64,000 nucleotides of DNA from Voacanga thouarsii (taxonomy: Eukaryota; Streptophyta; Magnoliopsida; Gentianales; Apocynaceae), in assembly GCA_026120185.1 (NCBI GenBank), contig JANUWF010001050.1, positions 1,617,001-1,681,000 on the forward strand, read 5' to 3'. Both the position numbers and the translations under genes were made by a program. The notes under the pieces are model-generated. The model saw nothing but the letters and a program-made list of their open reading frames with translations. It was not told the DNA's origin and did no database searches. Shown here piece after piece: positions 11,366-23,915 of the stretch (positions are counted from its first letter, which is position 1; every line of letters starts with the position of its first letter).

Positions 11366-12461
11366 CAAAATATAATACTTAAAAGTTCAAAGTTATTGAG
11401 GGGGAAAAAAAACACTTTGCAATTTAAAACCACATTCTGGTTTTTTATCTTGAAAGTTCACATTTTTCTTCCAGAATACCCTTCGTCCTCTCTTTTTGTC
11501 TTCTCATTCACCTTTTTTTTTTTTTTTCCAGAATCCTTTTCATCCTTTCTTTTTGTCTTCTCAACTTACCTCCTCTTCTCTGTAATCTGCATCCCGCAGC
11601 CACAACCGCAAGGCAGCCTTCGCTTTTTTGTCTTCTCACCTCACTTCCTCTTCTTTGCATCCGGCAAGTTCCTTCACATTCACTGTCCTTCTTGCAAGGT
11701 CAACCTGAAGATCTTGTGCTGGCTTTGAAATAGGTATTTCTCTTTCTATTTTTGTTTAGATCTAGAAAGATTCTTGATTTTGTTTTTGTTGTTGGTTAAT
11801 ATCTTGATCCTGAACATGGCTTGCAGTTCTTGTATGCTCCTAAAGTCTTTATTGCTATGCCCTTGATCTAAAAGAACAAAAAAAAATATTTAAAAATTGA
11901 ACTTAAATGTTTAATTACTATTAAAGGGCATGAATTTCAGAAGGCATAGTACCTGAGAGGTGAGGGTTTTGATGGCTTGTTTAGTGGAGGGAATAGTAGC
12001 AATATTATCGCCTTTATGCTCGGGAAGAGATCCCGCATTAAGCTGATGCTGTTTTGAGCAAGCAATGCAAGTCAATGTTCGATTCACCGCACAAATAGTC
12101 ATACCGATTATGCCCAGGAAGATACAATTTGCACATGGGCAGCTCTATAATATAATTATATGAAATTTCGTTCAATTAATCCAGCTAATTCATATTATGT
12201 TGATGATTGTGAGGTAGTCCAAAGCTGATGTCTTTTTTGTGCTTTCTTGATGGGCTTCTTTAATTGTGTGGTCATACCAGTTGGTGATTATCATGTCTGA
12301 AAAGTATCATAGGGTGATTGCTTCTTGTTTTATTAATTTAATTTGACTTTCCATTTCATTTTGAAGTCTTAAATTAATTATTTCAGTTTATAATATTTTA
12401 ATTTTTACTTATAATGTGTAGTTTCAATTCAAGTTCTATTTATTTTTTATTTTTCTAGAAT
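11366..12461 (+). other. hAT 5' untranslated region or intron
   Basis: Pyrimidine-rich stretches (11455-11700) followed by AT-rich sequence up to a TTTTTCTAG acceptor-like site (12451-12459) just before the first coding ATG of the transposase. The open frames at 11309-11728 (+) and 11911-12102 (-) have no family resemblance. Confidence 0.45.
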
Positions 12462-12950
12462 ATGCAAAATGAGTCTCAAGAAATTGAAGTGTCATCAAAC
12501 AATAGATTGGCCATAGATAAGCAATCTATTGTCCAAGATACTAGCGCAATGGGGGATTCCAGTTCACCAGCGACCCCTCTCCAAGATGTTGGTGACCATG
12601 AGACTACTAATAAAGAGTTGATTGTTAAGAAAAATGAGGAGCAAGATCAATTTTAGAAAAAGAAAAGAAAGAAGACAGCTGATGCATGGAAAGAATTCAA
12701 AGAGGTAGAGTTACCGGATGGCACTAAGAAAGCAGAATGTGTGCACTGTAAATCAAGATTGTCTATTCAAAAATCCAAAGTTACTAGCCATTTGAATAGA
12801 CATTTAGAGAGTTCTTGCCCAAAACGAAAGGCATTTCTACATAAACAAAAGATGTTGAATTTTCAGCCTATGGGGTCCCAAATAGATACATTGGTAGTTT
12901 CACCGGGTAAGTATGAACATGGTAAGCAAAGGGAAGCAATAGCACATTAG
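12462..12950 (+). pseudogene. hAT transposase N-terminus with BED zinc finger
   Basis: An acidic Ser-rich leader begins at the ATG at 12462. After a TAG at 12654-12656 comes a BED finger: WKEFKEVELPDGTKKAECVHC, then HLNRHLESSC, i.e. the Cys-x2-Cys...His-x4-His arrangement that binds element ends. The frame continues to a TAG near 12948 and then into the catalytic part. The RICESLEEPER/DAYSLEEPER-type proteins share this layout. Confidence 0.85.
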
Positions 12951-14202
12951 ATCCTTATGCATGAAAAGCCTTTTTGTGTTGTTGAGGAAGAGGGCTTCAA
13001 TTTCATGTTTTGGGTTAATCTTCCTCTCTTTGAGAAAATTTCTAGAAATCAAGCAAAGTTAGATTGTATAACAGTATATGAGCAAGAGAAGCAAAAGCTG
13101 AAAATTTTGTTAAAAAAAGCCAACAAAATTTCATTGACTATGGATCTGTGGAAATCAACTGCACAGAAAATGTCATATATGTGCGTCACAGGGCATTTCA
13201 TTGATTCTGATTGGAAGCTACAAAAGAGAGTCCTTAGCTTTGTTGACATTCCTCCCCCACATACAGGTATTGAGATTACTGAAACTTTGTACACATGTAT
13301 GAAGAAGTGGGACATTGAAAAAAAAATATTCACAGTTTCAGCGGTAATGCCTCAAGCAATGATATGGCAATCAGAATCTTAGGAGAGACATTCTCAAAGA
13401 GCAGAAAATTACCATTGGGTGGAAACTTATTTCACGTAAGATGTTGTGCTCATATTTTAAATCTCATTGTGCAGGATGGTTTGTCAGAAATTAAGCACAT
13501 CATTCAAGATGTTAAGGAAAGTGTAAGATTTATCAATCAATCCGAAGCAAGTCTCAAGAAGTTTTCAAGTATAGTGCAACAAATGCAACTTCCAATGAGG
13601 AAGTTAATTCTTGATTGCTCTACTTGTTGGAACTCAACTTATGACATGTTAGTTGCTACCTCTAAATTGAATGATGTGTTTCCAATATTTCAACAACATG
13701 AGCCATGTTACCTTTATTGTCCAAGTCAAGAAGATTGGGAAAAAAAAGTGGAACATGTTGTAAAAATACTTGAGGTATTTAACGAGGCAACACATATGAT
13801 TTCAGGTTCTGACTATCCTACATCAAACAAGTTCCTTTCAATTGTTTGGAGAATAAAGGAAGTGTTAAATGAGAAGGAGAATGATGATAGAGAGTTTATC
13901 TGAGCATTGGTTAGGAGGATGAAAGAGAAGTTTGATAAATATTGGAAAAAGTGCAATTTGTTGATGGCTATTGCTGCCATTTTAGATCCAAGATGCAAAA
14001 TGATGTTGGTTGACTTTTCTTTTAAATTGATTTATTGTCCTAATGAAGCTACTGAAAATATTAAAAAGGTTCCAAACAAATTATTTGAACTTTTTGAGGA
14101 ATATAAGGCAATGTGTCAAGCTAGCTCTAAATACCAAATTCAAAATTCTTCATGTCATGGATTAACTTCATCTTCTTCTAGTGGTTTGCAGATCTAAATA
14201 AA
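12951..14202 (+). pseudogene. hAT transposase catalytic region
   Basis: Continues the BED-finger protein. ISLTMDLWKS holds the first catalytic Asp (about 13130-13155). A frameshift follows near 13340-13365, then HVRCCAHILNLIVQDGL (about 13432-13482), the conserved His/Cys-Asp block, LDCSTCWNSTYDML (about 13612-13650), and LDPRCKMMLVDFSF, with a TGA near 13901. The domain corresponds to the RNase H-like hAT fold with the RNaseH-like DUF4413 region. Coding stops at a solo copia LTR inserted at 14203. Confidence 0.9.
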
Positions 14203-15653
14203 TGATTAAGAAGATCGTAGGTTTGCAGAATTATCTCTGTTTGCTGTAATCGAAATCCTTCGATTCTGATTGCGCTGTTGTACGTTCAACCTGAACAATC
14301 ACTAGACGCTGCAGTATGCGAACGTCCTCTATCGGATACACACCACGAACTCACTCGTTACTCAGGGAGTGCTAGCGCCTAGGGTTCGAGAGGTTTTTTT
14401 TTTTTTTTTATGAATGGAGGCATGAATATCCTCAACATAATTGGCACCCTTAAGAAGATGGCTAGGGTTTTCTTAAAAATCCACTCCGAACCTCTTAGAG
14501 TCCAACCTTAATAATATCTTATCGTATTTTAATTTAAATTCACATTAAATTAAAACTGATATGATAAGATTCTGCCATTATCTCGGTAATTTAACTAATT
14601 AATTTATTGAGTCAGATTCTTATAATCTGGATATCATCCAGATACATCGAATATGAACATATTTCCAGATTCATTGTATCTGGTAGATTTTCTAAGTTCG
14701 ATTAATTTAGACATGTTTCCAGATTCATCGAATTTAGTTACCGAAAAAATAACATAACAATTTTGCTTATTGTGTGACCCTATAGGTTTATTTGACACTA
14801 GCAGTGTACCCAAATCATATTTAAATGGCCCACAAGTTATAAGCAGTTTCTAACAAAACATTATAACTATCTAGGTTAAATGAAGATCGGTGATCTCTTT
14901 GAACCAAACCATAATTTTATATTTAGTCTTTTTGTCACACGATATCCAAATTAAGCATAAGGCACGGAGCATGTCATTCTTATTAAGCTTCATCAATTAT
15001 TTCTTGATTTTATAGTAGACTGTTTAAACAAATGATATTAATATCTTAGATTGATATATTTGAGCACGGCCATGCATTTTAACAGTCTAACTTATCAAGG
15101 GACCCATGAATATCTCTCCCATAATTGAGATGGACAAATTCCTTAACAATCAATCATATTCCTCTCCTCGATTTATTATTCTATATCCAACAGTAGTCTA
15201 ATTTATTATCTGATTAAAGACAACTTTAGACAAAGTCAAAATATAGAATTTATCAAGTAGGAAACTATGATGAATTTAGGTCAAAAGACTTTTAATATTA
15301 TTATGGCTAGAAAGTACTTATAACATATTCCATGAAGTACTCTCACAATAGGTCATGTCCAATACAATGTTCTTTAACATTTATTTATGTTTTGACTCGA
15401 TATCACAAATATCTATGACCAGTAAAATATAGCCATCAAGTTACAAACATACTAATCTTAATTTATTATTATTCCAATAATAATAATCGATCTGGGACAG
15501 TTTTAGAATAGTCAAGTACTTGACAATCAAGTCATGTACTTGATGACCACAAGACAAAATGCACTATTCATGGAAAGGAAAACCTCATATTATTATATAA
15601 AACATAACGATAATAGTATAAGTACAAATTGACTCTAAGGCATATCCCCAATA
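14203..15653 (-). mobile_element. solo copia LTR inside the hAT transposase gene
   Basis: Collinear with the LTR at 30882-32342, which is attached to copia RNase H coding on the minus strand, so this LTR is also in minus orientation. It starts TGATTAAGAAGATC and ends ...CATATCCCCAATA (the expected terminal CA has become TA). No internal copia sequence adjoins it. The left flank is ATAAA and the right flank GGTAG, so no target duplication is preserved. Some hAT codons before WKVNELKYK are missing, pointing to a deletion at the junction. Confidence 0.8.
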
Positions 15654-15904
15654 GGTAGAAGGTAAATGAGTTAAAGTATAAGATCCTCTCGAGATTAGCA
15701 TGTGATATATTGGCCATTCATATATCTACAGTAGCATCAGAGGCTACATTTAGTGCTGGAAGTAGAATCCGTGATTCTTATCGTGCATCATTGGCTACAG
15801 AGACAGTTCAAGCATTAATTTGTGGAGGGGATTGGATACGTCACCTACATAGGGTGAAGAAAAAATCTAAAATGGTAAAATTGTTTGTTAAGTTTTATTA
15901 TTGA
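15654..15904 (+). pseudogene. hAT transposase C-terminal dimerisation domain (hATC)
   Basis: From about 15662: WKVNELKYKILSRLACDILA, then HISTVASEATFSAGSRI with the third catalytic acidic residue, followed by LATETVQALICGGDWI. This is the typical end of plant hAT transposases. It is separated from the rest of the gene by the solo LTR. An ATG at 15710 is internal and not the real start. Confidence 0.9.
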
Positions 15905-16548
15905 TCTATTTTTCTTTGTTTGATTTATTTCCCACCAAAACTTTTATCTTGTTAGGTTGAAGAACAACTAATGGAGATTGTTTTACCCATTTCATAAAGC
16001 TGCTTCTTTGTATCCTTGGAGCGGTGGAAGGTCACCTCAGTACATTTTATAGTATTTCTTATATAATATTATTGATCATTCATTGTCAATATTTTGATGG
16101 AAATATGTCTTGCAATGTTCTGGTGAACATTTTAAGATAATGAAGATGCTACTAAAGTGGAATAATTGAAGGATGTTTTGAATGTTGTACTCCTGGGCTA
16201 AAAAGGATTCATTTGGCTAATCTTTAGAACACTTGGGCTTAGAAAAAAGGGGGTGGGTTGTTGGTCCCTTTAGTTTCTAGCATATGGAAAATAATAAAGT
16301 ATGATAATGGAGATGAAGGTTAAATGTGGATTGTGCCTACAGAATTCACTTTGCACTTTTCCCTTTGCATACTTCATGTGGATTGTACCTACAAAATTCA
16401 AATTTCATCACAATTTTGTTATGTGGAATTTTTTCATCATTAGCTTATTAGAATTAATGTGTGTTAATGGTGTTAATCTTCTGCTCTTGCAGGGCTTGGA
16501 AATTTTTTCTTTTAAATTTTTGAGGGACTTGAAAATGTTTATAACTAT
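15905..16548 (+). other. hAT 3' untranslated region
   Basis: AT-rich sequence after the hATC frame up to the copia insertion site. The 91-aa frame at 16301-16576 runs into the copia LTR and is fortuitous. Confidence 0.6.
16544..16548. repeat. copia target-site duplication, left (diverged)
   Basis: ACTAT, compared with ACTAA at 25726-25730; four of five bases match. Confidence 0.6.
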
Positions 16549-18347
16549 TGTTGAGATGTATGCCCTCTTAGACTAGGTTTCTGATGTAAAAATCGAATGT
16601 TTTAATAAAAGAATTTATTTTTAGAAATTATTTGTGAATTTACAATTTTATTTGTGTACAATTACGTTTGGAAAAGACCCATTGTATTTAAGTAAGTGAT
16701 CCATGTGAATGGAGGTCTTTCACTGTAAGGTATGGATCACGGGTTACTTAACACATAAACATTCGTTCTTAAGTGATTGATGAGAATGAGAATCTTATCA
16801 TGTCTATGTTATTATGTTGTGAATTCTAAATGGGAAATGGTTTACCTTTAGCCAGTGAGTAGTCCACTCACTTCATGACATAAGCATATTTCGAATACGT
16901 AGAACAGGACCTGCAGTAATGGTTTCTAAAAATACTATATGGTAGAAAGTTAGACTACTACCGCTATAGCGTGGACTAGTACTATATAACTTGAGTATGA
17001 GTTGGTGGTCTGACAAAGTTGTAAGCATATATTTTGATATGCTATAGTTGAGGTTCTATCATATGACCAATATACTTGCATGTTGGGTATGTGTGATTAG
17101 TTAGTTAAGACAGACTTGTACAAGATAGTTTCTATACAATATTGCCCTTTGTGGTTGTCTGAATGATCAAAATATCCAAGGCCCTGGGAAACATAACTTG
17201 GATGTTTGCTTTAGGATAGCTCTCTTGGAGAGCGGAAACAATCCAGGAAATCGTGGATCATTGGACTAGAGGCCTAAGGATGGTAGATGTCATTTAGAGA
17301 TGTGTTAATGCACTTCTTCTTCTCTAAATGCACGGCGATGTATAGAGGAGTATTTTAGTTATTACACCTGTAGATTGAAGACTTTGCTAACGCAACACTG
17401 TCCTTGGAGTCAATACTTGCTTATGGTAATATTAGAAAATATTTAAAATGCAAAATATAGCTATTTATATGACAATGGTATTTTGGTCATTTTAATAGCC
17501 AAAGTGGTGTGTCTTTTTGTCCCCAGTATAGACCGTGGGTCCTAATTAAATACATGCTAAGGAATTGATCTTAAATTAAATGGAACTTATTTTATTTAAG
17601 TAACCTGATTTAATTATTGGGTTAGAATAAAATAAAGATCCATAGAGAGAGAATTAATTAAATTAGTTTGGTGGGTTAATTAATTATTTAGGGTTTTGAC
17701 CCAGTTTGAATAATTAAATATTAATCTGGGACTAAACTAATATAGGCTTATTAATTGGACTAGTTTATTTGAGCTGAAAAATTAATTATTAATTGGGCCA
17801 TTAGGGTGGTTCTAATTAGAATAATTAATTAAGCTCAAAAGGTTAAACTAAGAGTCCAATGGCCCAGTCTAATTTAACCTAAGGTTTTATTTAGGTTAAA
17901 CAGGAAGATTGGAAACAACATGGTTGTTAGACACACACACTCTCTCTGAGACGGCTTCTTCTTTGTGAAAAGCCAGACGTCTCTTTCTCTCTTTCTCTCC
18001 AGAGAAAAAAGGTTCCTTAGTCTGTAGTTGTTCACCAAACGGATTTAGGTAGGTCATATACTGAAAGATCAAGGGATTGGCATTCACCTACATGCCAAGA
18101 CGGAGTAGGAGACTTGCAGGAATCGTACCAGAGGCTTCTACCAGCACACCTATCCCGGTTGCGCACGTTCTGGTCCAGCCAACTCTTAGAACGAGGAAAA
18201 GAGGTAAAAAAATTTTTTAACCTCGGAGTTCTGTCAAAGCACAATCGGCGCTGGCTCTGATCGGGATTCCCCTGTTCTTGTTTTTTTTTCAGTTTTTTAG
18301 CTTCGCTTCCGCTGTGTGCCCTGTGTTTTCCATTTTCTATACCTTCA
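16549..18347 (+). repeat. 5' LTR of the copia element
   Basis: 1799 bp, TG...CA ends. A (CT)-rich stretch lies near 17940-18000 and a conserved GTAGTTGTTCACCAAACGG near 18025. Matches 23916-25725. Confidence 0.95.
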
Positions 18348-18349
18348 AT

Positions 18350-18361
18350 TGGTATCAGAGC
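18350..18361 (+). promoter_or_regulatory. primer-binding site (Met-tRNA type)
   Basis: TGGTATCAGAGC, two bases after the LTR end. It is the standard complement of the 3' end of plant initiator Met-tRNA used by many copia elements. Confidence 0.95.
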
Positions 18362-20030
18362 ATGAAGGTTTTGTGAAAATATAGAAAGCATGCATCTAGA
18401 TGAATAAAACTGGACACATATGTGTGATTAAAATTGTGATCCTTCGCTGTTTATAGTATGGATAGATTCTCTGTTAATCATCGTGGGTGGAGGTATAGGA
18501 GATTTGTAATTTACTATTTTTCTTAGCAAATCGTGTAAGCTCAATGTTTATGGGTATAGACGATTGTTGGTTTTGGCTGATTTCATTGTATTTGGTTTGA
18601 AATCGGAGAGCCATCGAAGCCGGAAGCTGTGCAGAAAAACAAGGAAAATTCACAAAAGAAATTCGTACAAAAAAATTGCAGGATCAGGCGTCCAGACCAG
18701 AATTGGCGCCAGCTTGGGGTGCTGGAACTAGTGCCGGCTAGGGATTGGAAGGTTGGTTTGTGGGCTGGTTTCTTGTGGGTTCTGGTTCTATACAGCGTGT
18801 GTAGTGGACCACAGTGCAAATGGGTGCATGATGCAGTGTGGCGGGTGCAGTGGACCAAAGAGAAATTTTTGATTTTTTCCTTGTAATTTTTCTTACATTT
18901 TCCTTTTGTTTTAGGGTCCATACCAAACGAAGTTAATATTTTGCAATAGTTAATATTCAAGGAATATTTTTGCATGAAAAATATTAGTAAGGGATTTTAG
19001 GATTAAACAATAGCATTAATTAATTAATGTATTTAATTCTATTATCTGGGCATTTAGGTTTAAAATAGAAGAGTATGAAAACGTCTACTGTTTTCTAGCA
19101 TGCTATTTATTTTTTGTACCTATGTGCACGTTTTCTCAAAGACCAAAGTCTTTGGGAATGTTTTGACAAGGAAAATATATTTTCTACAAATTAAATGGTT
19201 ATTTTAACTTGAACAAAAATTAATCCTTAGAAATTTTCTCAAAGGATTTAATCCTTGACATAGAAAATATATTAGATTTAGATATTTTTGTAAGGTTAAA
19301 ATAGAAAGTCATTTTGTTTTAATTTTGGCACAAGAAAAATGTTTTGTCAAATAAACTTGAGACCAAAGTCTTTAGAAAGTTTTAATTGAAATTTTTTTTG
19401 AAATCATTAAGTTTTTAACTTAAATAGAATTAGTCCAAAGGAAAAAACTTTCAAAGGATATAAGCCTTGACATAAAGATTTTTATGGACTTAGACATTTT
19501 AGTTTTGAGTTGAGGGAAAAACATAATGGAAACTTTCAAAAGGATATTTTTCAGAAAACCCTTGTTTTAAAAGACTAAGTGGGAGAGGGGTTCCAACGGC
19601 CCCATGGCCACGATCCTCATTAGAGATCGTGAGTCCACTCGTGTCACCCTGGGAATGAACTCGTATAGGATGAGGATACCACAAGGATCTAGATCTAATG
19701 GAGGGGTGTAATTAATAACCCGAGGCACGTATTATGATTGGCCAGCCCCTCGTTGGAGGTCATAGTGCGAGGTATGTCCATAGGAAATGAGAGGAAACGA
19801 CCATCCCCTCGATAAAATTATTTTCTATATCATTACCTAGAAAGGAAATTAATTTGTGGTGGTTAACACACTTAACTTAGGAACCTATTAATCTTTCCAA
19901 GAAGTTATGTCAATTTTTCTAAGAGCCAAATTGATTATTATCAGTTTTGATAATAAGGATAAAATGCACATATTTTTTTTGTTTTCACAAACTGAATCTT
20001 TTTTCTTCTATTTTTCGATTTTTCAGAAAT
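18362..20030 (+). other. copia leader before gag
   Basis: Untranslated leader about 1.7 kb long, longer than usual. The small frames here (for example 18629-18886) are not recognised. No protein family seen. Confidence 0.6.
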
Positions 20031-23000
20031 GGTGGGAGGTTCTTTTAGTCCATTGGCCGTTATTCTCTGAAAGAATAAGCTAATGGGACCAAACTATGTG
20101 GACTGGAAAAGGAACCTGGACATAATACTCACAGCGAAAGAGTATAAGTATGTCCTTTACAAAACCTGCCCTGTTATCGGGGAGGATTCTACCGCTGAGG
20201 AGCGTGAAGCTAAGAAGGCATGGAAAAAGGCCGACAAGATGGCTCGTTGTTACATGTTGGCCTCCATGTCTAATGTGCTTCAGTCCAAACATGAGCACAT
20301 GACCATTGCGTATGACATAACTCAATCATTAGCCACGATATTTGCAGATAAGAGTCGGCCCGCAAGACAGGAGGCTCTAAAATGGCTGAGAGAGCATCAG
20401 TCAGAGGGCATATGCTCAAGATGATTACTGCTTTCAAGAAGACAGAAATCTTAGGGGCTGTCATTGACCCCAAGAACCAGGTGGACATGGTTCTTGAATC
20501 TCTACCGGTTCCTTTACTCAGTTCAAATTGAACTATAACATGAACAAGTTAAACATGGGTTTGACTGAGTTAATGAAAAAGCTCCAGATGGTGGAGAAGG
20601 TCATGAAGCCACAATCTAAGGCTATGATTGCTAAAACTTCATCTTCTAAAATTGGGCCCAAGCCTAGAAAGTTCAAGAAGAAGAAGGGTAACGTAGCGGT
20701 CCAGCCCAAGACCCAGCCCAAAAACAAACCCAAGGGCAAGTACTTCAAGTGTGACTGAAGGGACACTGGAAAAATGAGTGTCCAAATCTTCATGCCAAGA
20801 AAAACCCCGTAGGTAATATTTTCTATCTAGAGTCTATATCAATGGGTGGATCAGCTTCCACTTGGATTGTTGATTTAGGAGCCACTGATCACATCTGTAA
20901 CTCCTTGTAGGGGTTTAGAAAGATTAAAAGACTCTAGAAGGGCGAACATAGACAACGTGTGGGAAATGGAGCACAAGTTTGGGCCCTTGCAGTGGGGGAG
21001 CTGGATCTTGTATTTGATTGTAATAGAATAGTGGTTTTGAAAGATATTTTATATGTACCTGGATTTTGACAGAATTTGATTTCAGTTGCGAAACTAATAA
21101 ATCAAGGATATTCTGTATCTTTCCATTCTGGTATTTCTATCAGTAGAGATGAAGAAATTTTATGTACTGGGTACATGTATGGAAATCTATTTTTCTTAAA
21201 CCCTATTAATAATCAATTAAATAGCACTCGATCTGAACATTTAACAAAGAAGATAAAGACCAATGTCAATGACTTTTATCTTTGGCATCTAAGGTTGGGT
21301 CATATCAACTCAACCAAGATTCAGAGGTTGATCCATGATGAGCCATTGGGCTCATTGAAATTGAAAAATTAGCCTCAGTGTGAGTCCTGCCAGATGGGAA
21401 AGATAACCAAAAGGTCATTTGCCCCTAAGGCAGATAGAGCCAATGAGCTATTGAGTCTTGTTAACACTAATGTGTGTAGTCCCCTGTCTACACCAGCTAG
21501 AGGAGGTTTTGAGTACTTCATCACTTTCACGGATGATTGTACAAGATTTGGTTAAGTTTACCTGATAAGACGCAAGTTTGACTCTTTTGACAAGTTTAAA
21601 GAGTTTAAGGCTGAAGTGGAGCTTCGGACAGGTAAATTGATTAAGACCTTACGATGGGATTGTGGTGGAGAGTACCTTCTTGGTGAATTCAAGGACTAAA
21701 TGGTACATCATGGGATAGTATCCCAACTCTGCGCACCAGGAACACCCCAGCAGAACGAAGTAGCTGAGAGAAGGAATAGAACATTGATTGAAATGGTCAG
21801 AAGCATGATGTCTCATGCTACTCTTCCAGTATCTTTTTGGGGATATGTCTTGGAAACATCGGCATATATTCTGAACTTGGTGCCTTCCAAGTCAGTACCT
21901 AGGACTTCCTATAAGATGTAAACTGGGCGTAAGATAAGTCTGAATCATCTCAGGATATGGGGTTGTCCAATTTATGTACTGGTCAAGGAAGACAAGTTGT
22001 AACCAAGATCAGAATTATGCTATTTTGTTGGGTATCCAAAAAGGACAAAGGGTGGTTACTTTTATCATTCTAAGGAGTAGAAAGTACTAATTAGCACCAA
22101 TGCTAGATACTTAGAGGATGATCAAAGTATTTCCACGAAAGGTTCAACTAGGTTGGAACTCGGGGAGAAGTTATCTTTGGAAGCAACTTCTTCTGACCTA
22201 ATTGTGGAACAAGAAGAGGCACAACCTCAAGAGTCAGTACATATGGAGCCTCGTCGTAGTGAGAGAGTGTCTAGGGTTCCAGAGAGATGGACTGGAAAAG
22301 CTTTCGAGCTGGTCTCCGACCATCAGGAACAAGACCCTACTAGATACGATAAGGCTATTGCTGATGCCGATGCAAATATGTGGTATGAAGCAATGAAAGC
22401 CGAGATTGAGTCTATGTATCTCAATCAGGTTTAGGATCTTGTAGCTTCACTTGAAGGGATAAAACCCATAAGGTGTAGGTGGGTATACAAGAGAAAAGGG
22501 GAGTAGATGGGAAGGTGAAAACCTTCAAAGTTAGGTTTGTGGCAAAAAAGTATACTCAGTAAGAGGGAATCGATTATGAGAAAACCTTTTCCCCGGTAAT
22601 CATGCATAAGTCCATCCTATCCTCCTTGGCATCGCATGTCATTATGACTACAAGATATAGCAAATGAATGTAAATACGACATTTTTAAATGGCCATCTTA
22701 GTGAAGACATTTATATGTCCCAACCGAAAGGCTTTATTGCTAAAGGCCAAGAGCATATGGTTTGCAAGCTTAAGAAGTCCATTTATGGACTTAAGCAGAC
22801 ATCGAGATCATGGAACATAACTATAAAGTCTTATGGTTTTATTCAAAATGAGGATAAACTATGCGTGTATAGGAAACTTGAAGGTATTAATGTGGTTTTT
22901 CTTGTCTTGTATGTGGATGAAATTCTACTCATTGGAAATGATGTAGGGTCATTATCATCTACAAAGGTTTGGCTGTCTAGTCAATTTAGTATGAAGGACA

Positions 23001-23893
23001 TGGGAGAAGCTAGCTACATTCTCGGGATTAGACTTCTTAGAAATAGGAAGCAGAGAATGTTAGCATTATCTCAAGCGGCATACATTGACAAGATACAGGT
23101 CAGGTATAGCATGGACTTATGCAAGGGAGCTCTAATTCCTTGCAGACATGGGTTGTCATTTTCTTCGAGGGACTGTACTAAGTCTCAATAAGAAAAGGAC
23201 AAGATGAGTAGGATTTCCTACACTTCGGCTGTGGGAAGTCTTATGTACGCCATGTTGTGTACTAGGCCAGATATCTACTTTGCTGTAGGCTTGGTTAGCA
23301 GATATCAGTCAAACCCTGGAGAGGTTCATTGGCAAGTTGTAAAGCATATACTCAAGTACCTCAAGGGAACTAGAGATTATATGCTGGTTTATAGGGCAGA
23401 TGGCTTAGTTCCTACAGGATACACAAACTTAAACTTCCAAGCGGATAAGGATGAGAAAAAATCCACTAGTCGATATATCTTCACCTTATCTAGAGGAGCT
23501 ATTTCATGGAGGAGTATCAAGAAATCTTTCATTGCTGACTCAACCATGGAAGCTGAGTATGTGGCAGCTTCGGAGGCATCCAAGGAAGCAGCCTGGCTCT
23601 GGAAGTTCCTTTCAGAACTTAAAGTCGTGACACACATGGATAGGCCAATTGTGATGTATTGCGACAACACTGAAGCAGTATCGCAATCCAAAGAACCTCA
23701 GAACCACAAGAAGATGAAGCATATCGAGAGGAAGTACCACCTGATCCGGGATTTCATCCAGAGATGGAAAGTCGTGGTGGAATAGATTGTCTCCGAGAAC
23801 AATCTAGCAGATCCATTCACCAAGCCTTTGGCTGAGAAAGTCTTCAAGAGACACTTAGACACTATAGGGGTGGGCACCTACGGACATACTTAA
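20031..23893 (+). pseudogene. copia gag-pol polyprotein, degenerate
   Basis: Gag begins near ATG 20031; GPNYVDWKRNLDIIL marks the gag core. The zinc knuckle near 20742-20780 reads YFKCD, a stop, then GHWKNECP. The protease motif is WIVDLGATDH (20860-20890), where the usual D-S/T-G-A has Leu instead of Ser. The pre-integrase block is LWHLRLGHINSTKIQRL (21270-21330), and integrase has CAPGTPQQNEVAERRNRTL (21727-21785). RT carries QPKGFIAKGQEHMVCKLKKS and a LYVDEILLIG box (about 22905-22935) in place of YVDD. RNase H has STMEAEYVAASEA and ends NLADPFTKPL to a TAA at 23891. Stops include those at about 20756, 21370, 21698, 21919, 22432 and 23189. Replication enzymes are lost. Confidence 0.95.
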
Positions 23894-23900
23894 TCTTAGA

Positions 23901-23915
23901 GTGTAAGTGGGAGAT
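23901..23915 (+). promoter_or_regulatory. polypurine tract
   Basis: GTGTAAGTGGGAGAT immediately before the 3' LTR; it would prime plus-strand DNA synthesis. Confidence 0.8.

Noticed and set aside
11309..11728. 139-aa frame beginning in the GTATT repeat
   Set aside because: The start is a pentanucleotide repeat translation and the rest is pyrimidine-rich leader of the hAT gene.
23389..23691. 100-aa minus-strand frame
   Set aside because: It is the shadow of the copia RNase H coding on the plus strand.
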